DNA from: an uncultured Lachnospiraceae bacterium
GTDB lineage: Bacteria > Bacillota > Clostridia > Lachnospirales > Lachnospiraceae
Direction: 5' to 3'
DNA length: 64,000 nt
NCBI GenBank assembly: GCA_947626365.1
Contig: CANQRW010000001.1
Span: 1 to 64,000, forward strand
In this document: positions 7,231-13,639 of the stretch, one piece after another
Layout: every line of letters begins with the position of its first letter
Numbering within the stretch: the first letter of the stretch is position 1
The notes under the pieces: model-generated
What the model saw: only the letters and a program-made list of their open reading frames with translations
Databases searched by the model: none
What the model was told of the DNA's origin: nothing
Made by a program: the position numbers and the translations under genes

Positions 7231-7270
7231 TAGTCAAAATACCCAAACTAAATTGGACATTTTGACTATA
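7229..7270. promoter_or_regulatory. Perfect 12-bp inverted repeat
   Basis: TATAGTCAAAAT (7229-7240) and ATTTTGACTATA (7259-7270) are exact inverse copies with 18 bp between them. The repeat sits just upstream of the dehydratase -35 and just after the GntR stop codon. It has no T-run, so it looks more like a protein site or mRNA-end hairpin than a classic terminator. Confidence 0.7.
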
Positions 7271-7294
7271 AATGATAGACTGCGCTGCAGGAAA

Positions 7295-8002
7295 TCAGCA
7301 GGATCCGGCTGACAGAGAGTCTGTTTCGGCGGTAATGCGGTCTCGATTATGGATTAAATGCTCCCGCATGACGGCGTAAGCAGCGTTTCCGTCATGTCGC
7401 GCTATGGCATCGGCAATTTGCCTGTGAGTACGAATGGTCATTTCGAGCAGAGAAGAATTTGTTACTATAATAAATAAGGAGACACCCTGATGAATAATAG
7501 GAACAATATTGGCGACAACCTGATTGTGGCTGGCGGCTGCGATCGCTTCATGAAAGAGAATATCTTCCGTTCGATGAGAAGTACCGGCATAAATGGCCTG
7601 TTCCACAGCCTGGCAGCAGGACATAATCTTGGCAATATCCTCTTCCGTAGCCCGTTCTGCCGCGAGCGAGGCAATGTTCGGCTCCAGAAAAAGACGGATT
7701 TCACAGAGATCTTGCGCCAGTTTGCGCTTGTCTGTACAGAAAGAAAAGCCCAGAGGATCGTCCATCAGGCCGGGATGTTCCGTTACATAGGTGCCATTCC
7801 CCCTGCGAATAACCAGAATATTGCGGGAAACCAGGATTTTGACTGCTTCACGGATCGTACCGCGTCCGACATTCAATTCCTCTAAAAGCTCAAATTCTGT
7901 TGGAAGCTTCTGTCCCGGCTTCCATTCTCCGTTCATAATCTTGTTCTGCAGTTCCTCAGCTACCTGATCGGCCAGCTGCATGCGCGGGGTTCTTGCGGCC
8001 AT
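7295..8002 (-). CDS. GntR family transcriptional regulator (FadR type, FCD domain)
   Basis: The 235-residue regulator has an N-terminal winged helix-turn-helix (ADQVAEELQNKIMNGEWKPG, LPTEFELLEELNVGRGTIRE, RRGNGTYV) and a C-terminal FCD ligand domain (EIRLFLEPNIASLAAERA; FHEAIAAASHN; HRQIADAIARHD; MREHL with its metal-type His residues). FCD regulators usually sense sugar acids or other organic acids and repress their catabolic genes. The track ORF starts at a TTG; ATG 8002 behind GTGAGGG is chosen. It lies between the dehydratase and the permease, and near-identical operator-like sites occur at both of their promoters, so it probably controls both. Confidence 0.88.
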   Translation of the reverse strand: MAARTPRMQLADQVAEELQNKIMNGEWKPGQKLPTEFELLEELNVGRGTIREAVKILVSRNILVIRRGNGTYVTEHPGLMDDPLGFSFCTDKRKLAQDLCEIRLFLEPNIASLAAERATEEDIAKIMSCCQAVEQAIYAGTSHRTEDILFHEAIAAASHNQVVANIVPIIHQGVSLFIIVTNSSLLEMTIRTHRQIADAIARHDGNAAYAVMREHLIHNRDRITAETDSLSAGSC

Positions 8003-8204
8003 GGATGTACCCTCACTTTCCTTCAATACTTATCACATCATACATATTATGCCATATATAAATAAAAATAGCAACTGATATGTAAGAGTTCCAAATCTAT
8101 GGGCCGGAATAATGTCAGCAGGCCAAATGGAAGGGAAATATCGTCTTTTTGCATAAAAGAAAGGTGCAAAAATTATGCAAAAAAGAGAAAGTTGTTTCAT
8201 GTAC

Positions 8205-8232
8205 TTGACAATCCGGATAAATCTTATATAAT
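8205..8232 (+). promoter_or_regulatory. Consensus promoter for the permease operon
   Basis: TTGACA (8205-8210), a 16-bp spacer and TATAAT (8227-8232) form a strong promoter that drives the permease and the two esterases. The operator-like site begins 3 bp downstream, over the expected start of transcription. Confidence 0.8.
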
Positions 8233-8235
8233 CAA

Positions 8236-8261
8236 GACATAACACGTCATACGTTATATGT
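8236..8261. promoter_or_regulatory. Operator-like site 2 (GntR), over the permease start of transcription
   Basis: The site contains ATAAC and GTTAT half-sites 9 bp apart and matches site 1 (7186-7211) in reverse orientation. Its position just after the -10 is typical of a repressor block. Confidence 0.6.
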
Positions 8262-8316
8262 CTCATTATATCACCAGACAAAATCTGGTAGACTGAAGAA
8301 AAGAGAGGTAAGAATC

Positions 8317-9726
8317 ATGTTACAATTCCTGCTTGTTACGCTGTTAGCCGTTGCAGTGCTGATCTTCTCCATCGTTGTACTGAAGATGCACCCTGTTCTG
8401 GCAATCTTTCTGGCAGCCCTCATTACCGGTATTGGTTATGGGTACGGTATACCGGAAACCATCTCCGCAATCACCGGCGGATTCGGAAGCACGCTCACCG
8501 GTACCGGTGTATGTATCATCTTTGGCGCTATCATAGCCATGGGCGTTCGGGATACCGGCGCGGTGAAATCTATGGTCAACGCCTGTGTTACCGGATTCAA
8601 GGGCAAGAACATGGAACTGGCCACCGGCCTTGCCAGTTTCCTGATGTCTATTCCGGTATTTGGTGACATTGTGGGAGTGCTGATGACGCCCATCGTCTCT
8701 ATTCTGGGCAAACGCTCCAAGACTTCTATGTCTACCATGTCCGGATTCAGCGCTCTGGGCGCGAATCTGACTCACTGCATGGTTCCGCCGACTCCCGGCG
8801 CATTGGCCATGGTGCTGCTGCTGGGTGCTGACATGGGTATGACCATCCTGTGGGGCACGGTCATCTGTCTGGCAGCTTATCTCATCACCTGGGTGATCTG
8901 CCATGGCTGGGTGAGCAAAGAGTATATTGAACCCCGGGCAGAATTTGTCGGCAGCATTCAGCCGGTAGAGACCGGCGACTATCGGGAGATGCTCATCAAA
9001 GAGAAAGGCCTGCCGAATCTGTTCCTGGCTCTTATCCCTATTTTTGTTCCGGTTCTCCTTATCGCCGGTTCCTCCTTCGCGGGTCTGGTGATGGACACGG
9101 AGTCTGCTGTCTATAAAGTGCTGGCCGTTTTGGGAGGCCGTGAAATGGCAATGCTGATTGGCGTTATCCTCATGTTTCTGCTGGCCTTCAAATATAAAGA
9201 TGCCGTTACTGCCAATCATAAGATCAATACCGGAAAGTCTACCGAAAACCTGAAGGAGATTATCCTGGGCGACTGGGTAGTCGAGGCGCTTCAAGCCGCG
9301 TTGATGCCTCTGATGATTACCGCCATGGGAGGCGCTTTCAGCGCCATCATCAAAGCGAATCCCGCTATCAACGAATTGGGCAATGCCATTGCGGCGGTTA
9401 ATTTCCCCAGTGTGTTCTTCCCGTTCATGATTGCTGCTCTGCTGATGGCCGCTGTAGGTTCCCGTACCACGGCCGGCATGACTGCCGCCGCCATCTGCAT
9501 GCCTATGATGGCCCAGCTGGGATTGACTCCTCTGGCTACTTTCCTGCTGTGCGGCGCGGGAACTATGTGCTTCTCCCACGTCAACGACAGCGGATTCTGG
9601 ATTGGCGTATCTTTCTACAATATCAGTGTGAAGCAGAATTTCAAGTATTGCACATTGTTAGGCACTATTGCGGGCGTAGTCTTGTTTGTCCTTATATCCA
9701 CCCTGGCTGTGGTTCATATTATTTAG
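8317..9726 (+). CDS. GntP family permease (gluconate/sugar-acid:H+ symporter type)
   Basis: This 469-residue membrane protein has about 12 hydrophobic segments and GntP-family landmarks: HPVLAIFLAALITGIGYG near the N-terminus, GFGSTLTGTGVCIIFGAI, the SIPVFGDIVGVLMTPI loop, HCMVPPTPGALA, and FSHVNDSGFWIGVSFYNIS near the C-terminus. GntP carriers import gluconate and related sugar or hydroxy acids. AGAGAGG precedes the ATG. The gene starts an operon with two esterases, and a strong promoter with an operator-like site lies upstream. With the dehydratase and GntR it forms an uptake and catabolism module. Confidence 0.9.
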   Translation: MLQFLLVTLLAVAVLIFSIVVLKMHPVLAIFLAALITGIGYGYGIPETISAITGGFGSTLTGTGVCIIFGAIIAMGVRDTGAVKSMVNACVTGFKGKNMELATGLASFLMSIPVFGDIVGVLMTPIVSILGKRSKTSMSTMSGFSALGANLTHCMVPPTPGALAMVLLLGADMGMTILWGTVICLAAYLITWVICHGWVSKEYIEPRAEFVGSIQPVETGDYREMLIKEKGLPNLFLALIPIFVPVLLIAGSSFAGLVMDTESAVYKVLAVLGGREMAMLIGVILMFLLAFKYKDAVTANHKINTGKSTENLKEIILGDWVVEALQAALMPLMITAMGGAFSAIIKANPAINELGNAIAAVNFPSVFFPFMIAALLMAAVGSRTTAGMTAAAICMPMMAQLGLTPLATFLLCGAGTMCFSHVNDSGFWIGVSFYNISVKQNFKYCTLLGTIAGVVLFVLISTLAVVHII

Positions 9727-9744
9727 GAAAGGGGGAAGTCCGCT

Positions 9745-10548
9745 ATGGCCGTTGTTAACCTGGATTTCTATTCCTATGAGCTGGCTATGAATACCCAGGC
9801 CGTTATCCTTTTGCCTGAGCGCAGGGGTATTCCTCATGCCTCTCACGATGAGCCCTATCCGGTACTTTACCTTCTGCATGGTCATGGTCAGGACCATACC
9901 AGTTGGCTGCGGCTGTCCCGCATTGAGTTCTATCTGCAAAATACCGATGTCATTGTGGTAATGCCAAATGCCTGCCGCAGCAGCTATGTGGATGGGGTAA
10001 ACACCCACCGGTACGGCAGTTTCCTGACCCGGGAGCTGCCCCGGATCATAAAAAACTGGTTTAATATCACGACTGACCGGGAGAACACATTTATTGCGGG
10101 AATGTCCATGGGAGGTTATGGCGCTTTACACGCTGCTCTGAGCTGCCCTGAGCAGTACGGTGCGGTCTGCGCCCTGTCTCCGGGAATCCGTATGGGATCT
10201 CTGGATCTGCATGGCAAGGCGGATAAGGGCCTGACCATTCCTGCAGTCCCGGAGATTGACAGGAATTTTCGCAATACTTTCGGACCCGCCGAAAATTACC
10301 CGGGTTCAGAGTATGATTTGAAACATCTGGCCCGGCAATTAAACGCGGGAAGCGGTCATAAACCGCGCATTCTCCATCTTTGCGGTACCGAGGATCCCCT
10401 TCACGCTGACAGCGAAGATTTTGCGCGGTTTATGAGTACAGAGTGTTCTGGTCTGGACTACACATGGCAGGATAGCCCCGGTATCCATGACTTCAACTAC
10501 TGGGATCGCGAGTCCATCACTATGCTGCGCTTTTTCGGACTGCTTTGA
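9745..10548 (+). CDS. Alpha/beta-hydrolase esterase (EstA/FrmB-like), copy 1
   Basis: The 267-residue serine esterase has YPVLYLLHGHGQDHTSWLR (oxyanion region), the nucleophile elbow GMSMGGYGA, CGTEDPLHADSEDF for the acid and IHDFNYWDRE for the His. No signal peptide is visible. It resembles tributyrin-esterase and S-formylglutathione-hydrolase-like proteins of Firmicutes, which cleave short acyl or aryl esters. It lies 18 bp after the permease and a similar gene follows, so the operon may remove ester groups or open lactones of the imported substrate. That role is inference. Confidence 0.85.
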   Translation: MAVVNLDFYSYELAMNTQAVILLPERRGIPHASHDEPYPVLYLLHGHGQDHTSWLRLSRIEFYLQNTDVIVVMPNACRSSYVDGVNTHRYGSFLTRELPRIIKNWFNITTDRENTFIAGMSMGGYGALHAALSCPEQYGAVCALSPGIRMGSLDLHGKADKGLTIPAVPEIDRNFRNTFGPAENYPGSEYDLKHLARQLNAGSGHKPRILHLCGTEDPLHADSEDFARFMSTECSGLDYTWQDSPGIHDFNYWDRESITMLRFFGLL

Positions 10549-10594
10549 TATTAACCGTATTTGATTGCTGTTATATCTGGAAAGGAGTTTTTCT

Positions 10595-11407
10595 ATGGCA
10601 TTGGTCAATATGGATTTTTTCTCTTATTATCTGGGGATGGATACCCCTATGACTGTACTTCTTCCGGAGCGCCGGGGTTTTGAGCCAAAGCCGGAACCTG
10701 ATAAAAAATATCCCGTATTATACCTGCTTCACGGTCATGCGGATGACAATACCGCATGGATACGAAAGAGTAACATTGAAATGCTGGTCCGGGATTTCGG
10801 TATTATTGTTGTTATGCCCACAGCTCATCGCAGTTTCTATACGAACAGCAGGCACGGCCATGCATACTCGGATTACCTGACGAAAGAACTGCCTGTCGTG
10901 GCAGCCAACTTATTCCACGCGTCTATGCGGCGGGAAGACACATATATTGCCGGACTTTCCATGGGCGGCTATGGCGCGATAAAGCTGGCGATGGCACACC
11001 CGGAAATCTATGGCCACGCGGCCAGCATGTCTGGCGCTTCCGATGCTTACGGGGCGCTTAACGGAGCGAAAGGAATGTTTTCCGTCCCTGATTTTATTGC
11101 AAATCTGGATAATGTATTCGGGAGTAAGGAAGAGTTCTACGGCTCTGAAAATGATTTGAAATATCTGTCGAAAACGCTGGAAGCGCGTACCGATGTACCG
11201 GCGCCTCAGATGTATATGTGCTGCGGGACGGAGGATCCTCTGTATCCGGTTTACTTTGATATTCGTAACTATCTGGAACGGGAGACGAATCTTGCGGTAC
11301 GGTTCGACGAGCGGAGGGGCAGTCATAACTGGGATTTCTGGAATGAAGAGCTGCCTCTGATTCTTCAGTATTTCGGGCTGATTCCGGGGCAAACTTCGGG
11401 CCTGTAA
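10595..11407 (+). CDS. Alpha/beta-hydrolase esterase (EstA/FrmB-like), copy 2
   Basis: A 270-residue paralogue of the preceding esterase, sharing the MA[VL]VN[LM]DF[YF]SYxL start, YPVLYLLHGHADDNTAWIRKS, GLSMGGYGAIKLA with the nucleophile Ser, CGTEDPLYPVYFD and GSHNWDFWNEE with the catalytic His. The ORF track begins 10 codons early; ATG 10595 follows AAAGGAG. The two copies clearly arose by tandem duplication and have diverged, so they may split substrates. A terminator-like hairpin follows. Confidence 0.85.
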   Translation: MALVNMDFFSYYLGMDTPMTVLLPERRGFEPKPEPDKKYPVLYLLHGHADDNTAWIRKSNIEMLVRDFGIIVVMPTAHRSFYTNSRHGHAYSDYLTKELPVVAANLFHASMRREDTYIAGLSMGGYGAIKLAMAHPEIYGHAASMSGASDAYGALNGAKGMFSVPDFIANLDNVFGSKEEFYGSENDLKYLSKTLEARTDVPAPQMYMCCGTEDPLYPVYFDIRNYLERETNLAVRFDERRGSHNWDFWNEELPLILQYFGLIPGQTSGL

Positions 11408-11428
11408 CCGTTTGCGAAAGAGATGCGG

Positions 11429-11466
11429 AAAGTCCTGCGGCAAAATCTGCTTGTCGCGGGACTTTT
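11429..11466 (+). terminator. Terminator after the esterase pair
   Basis: AAAGTCCTGCG (11429-11439) pairs with CGCGGGACTTT (11455-11465) with one G-T pair, and four T run on from the stem. It ends the permease-esterase operon. Confidence 0.65.
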
Positions 11467-11583
11467 GCCGTTGGACTGAGATATGCGTTTGAAAAGGCTT
11501 CCGAAATGAGAAAAATCCTTGACAGCGCCGGATTTTTCTGCTTTCATGAGATAGAAAAGTAAGTTTGAGAGGAAAGAGGCATC

Positions 11584-12408
11584 TTGTTTAAGACAGTCCG
11601 ATATGAAATTGCCAGTTCCCGGCTGCCGGAGGAGTTCGATGGGTTTCGCATTGTCCACCTGTCCGATCTTCACGGGAAACGTTACGGAAAACGAAATGAG
11701 ATACTGATCGAGGCTATCGATAGAGAAAATCCGGATCTGATCGCGATGACCGGCGATATGGCGGACACATCCCGGGGAGCGGTCTCCCGTCTTCTGGAAT
11801 TGTGCCGGAACCTGAGACGGCGGTATCCGGTCTATGCTGTCATGGGGAATCATGAACAGGCCCTGAAATGGCCCGTTCAGTCCGGCCTGCGGAAGCGTCT
11901 GGAGAAAATGGGCGTGGTCCTGCTGGACAATACATGCCGACAGCTGCGGTGGGGTCAGGGTTGTATAAATCTCTATGGGTTGGCGACGCCCATGGTTTAT
12001 TATAAGGAACTGCTGGGAGAATATGAGCGGGGAGCTCATTTCTCGGTAAATGACGCAAAGAAGCTTCTGGGAGAGATGGACAGCGCCCATTTTGCGGTTC
12101 TTCTGGCCCATAATCCCCTTTATTATCCCTCTTATCGGGACTGGGGCGCCGATCTGACATTGTCCGGCCACATTCACGGAGGTATAATCAGGATTCCCGG
12201 AAAGGGCGGTCTGCTGTCGCCGGACCTTACCTTTTTTCCAAAGTATGACGGAGGATTATTTGCGGAAAAGGGAAAGTATCTGGTGGTCAGCCGGGGGTTG
12301 GGCAATCATTTTCTCCTGCGGATACGGAATCCGGAGGAATTGGTGGTGGTGACGCTGCGGAGGCAGGTTACGGGTCCATCAGAAAATCCAGGATGTTTTT
12401 GTGGATGA
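11584..12408 (+). CDS. Calcineurin-type metallophosphoesterase (YkuE/YaeI-like)
   Basis: The 274-residue phosphoesterase carries all family metal motifs: LSDLHG (Asp28, His30), TGDMAD, MGNHEQ, LLAHNPLYY and SGHIHGG. Proteins of this group act on phosphate esters; YkuE-like members are linked to the cell wall and YaeI to UDP-sugar or lipid substrates. No signal peptide or membrane anchor is clear. The start is a TTG at 11584 behind GAGAGGAAAGAGG; no ATG fits better. The last 41 bp overlap the end of the convergent ATPase gene. Confidence 0.85.
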   Translation: MFKTVRYEIASSRLPEEFDGFRIVHLSDLHGKRYGKRNEILIEAIDRENPDLIAMTGDMADTSRGAVSRLLELCRNLRRRYPVYAVMGNHEQALKWPVQSGLRKRLEKMGVVLLDNTCRQLRWGQGCINLYGLATPMVYYKELLGEYERGAHFSVNDAKKLLGEMDSAHFAVLLAHNPLYYPSYRDWGADLTLSGHIHGGIIRIPGKGGLLSPDLTFFPKYDGGLFAEKGKYLVVSRGLGNHFLLRIRNPEELVVVTLRRQVTGPSENPGCFCG

Positions 12409-13618
12409 TACCGTCCCTGGAGAAGTCGAAATGATCCATAGACAGCACGTATTTAGGGTAGTTATCGGCAATGCGTTCGTATGCGCCGAACTCCCGCTCG
12501 ATAACGTCGTCGGAAGCCAGCAAATACGTGACCTGATAGTATTCTTTTTGGCCATTTTTCAGGGCAACGAAATCAATCTCGCCGCGCTGTAGTTTTCCTG
12601 TGTATATTTCATATCCGCGGGCCAGAAGCTCATTGTAAACCACATTTTCCAGCATGGCGCCTAATTCCGGTTTAAAGCCTGTTGATTTGATGGTTCCGAG
12701 CCCCATATCAGTCAGGTAGAATTTATCCATGCGGGTCAGTATCTGTTTGCCGCGAATATCGTACCGTCGGACGCGGTTCATGATCATGGCGTTTTCTATG
12801 CTGTCGATATAGTTATATAATGTTTCTGTTGATAATTTTCGATCTATGCTTTCGAAGTATCTGGATATGGATGCAGCGGAGAAAGTCTGGGCGGTATTAG
12901 CGGCCATGTACTCGATCAGACGGCTCAGGCTTTCAATATCTTTGGTTCTGCTGCGCTGAATAATATCCCGAAGAATGATGGAATTAAACAAATCAGTCAG
13001 GTAAACTCTGGTCTCGGATTCCGTCTGGAACTGGAATCGCTGAGGCATGCCGCCCCATTTCATATATTCTAAAATGTGCTGATCAGTCAGAGTATTTCTG
13101 GAAAGGCCCTTTAGCTGGCAGACTTCCCAGAAGCGGAAAGGAAAAATCCGGAAACTCACATAGCGGCCGGAGAGCAGAGTGGACAGTTCTCCCGACAGGA
13201 GTCTGCTGTTGGAGCCGGTGATAAAAATGCTGACATTCATCGCCGCCCGGAAGGAGTTGACCGCTTTCTCGAAATCACGGACATTCTGAATCTCATCAAA
13301 CAAAAGATAGTATTTTTGATTATCCTGAATCAGGTCCCGGACATAAGCATGTAATGCCATGGCGTCTGTCAGGCGGCTGTATTCCAGATCTTCAAAGTTA
13401 AGAAACAGAATGTGTGACGGGGAAATATCCATTTCCAGCAGTTCTTCTTCTATCTGCCTGAGCAGGACTGATTTCCCGCAGCGCCGAATTCCGATGATGG
13501 CCTTGACTAAATCCGAGTGATAAAATGGAAAAAACAGCGGCCGCTGCAGAATATCATAGTGAAATTGGCGTATAACGGATACCAAACATTCACTACGGCA
13601 ATTCTGCAGCGGCCGCAT
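12368..13618 (-). CDS. AAA_14/DUF4143 family ATPase (start uncertain)
   Basis: This protein of about 416 residues has the P-loop GIRRCGKSVLL, Walker B-like YYLLFDEIQN, the sensor ITGSNSRLLSGELSTLLSGRY, and the C-terminal DUF4143 part with an RGEIDFVALKNG nuclease-like end. The biological role of this common family is not settled. The start is doubtful. Candidate starts are TTG 13639, directly after the flavodiiron stop, and ATG 13618, which lies within a GC-rich inverted repeat. Neither has a convincing ribosome binding site. Family members usually begin only about 25 residues before the P-loop, which would fall inside the repeat. The gene may be poorly expressed or partly inactivated. Confidence 0.75.
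   Translation of the reverse strand: MRPLQNCRSECLVSVIRQFHYDILQRPLFFPFYHSDLVKAIIGIRRCGKSVLLRQIEEELLEMDISPSHILFLNFEDLEYSRLTDAMALHAYVRDLIQDNQKYYLLFDEIQNVRDFEKAVNSFRAAMNVSIFITGSNSRLLSGELSTLLSGRYVSFRIFPFRFWEVCQLKGLSRNTLTDQHILEYMKWGGMPQRFQFQTESETRVYLTDLFNSIILRDIIQRSRTKDIESLSRLIEYMAANTAQTFSAASISRYFESIDRKLSTETLYNYIDSIENAMIMNRVRRYDIRGKQILTRMDKFYLTDMGLGTIKSTGFKPELGAMLENVVYNELLARGYEIYTGKLQRGEIDFVALKNGQKEYYQVTYLLASDDVIEREFGAYERIADNYPKYVLSMDHFDFSRDGIIHKNILDFLMDP
13530..13616 (-). terminator. GC-rich terminator of the flavodiiron gene, inside the ATPase 5' region
   Basis: GCGGCCGCTGCAGAAT (13537-13552) is a perfect inverse copy of 13601-13616. Flanking TAGTGAA/TTCACTA (13557-13563 and 13589-13595) extends the pairing. 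On the minus strand the 3' arm is followed by TGTTTTTTCC, a classic intrinsic-terminator tail. It begins 24 bp after the flavodiiron stop codon. Confidence 0.75.
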
Positions 13619-13639
13619 AAATCCGGATACTATGATCAA

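Noticed and set aside
13537-13616. NotI/PstI polylinker contamination from a cloning vector
   Set aside because: GCGGCCGC and CTGCAG look engineered, but they are part of a longer inverted repeat with a natural terminator tail and continuous reading frames on both sides.
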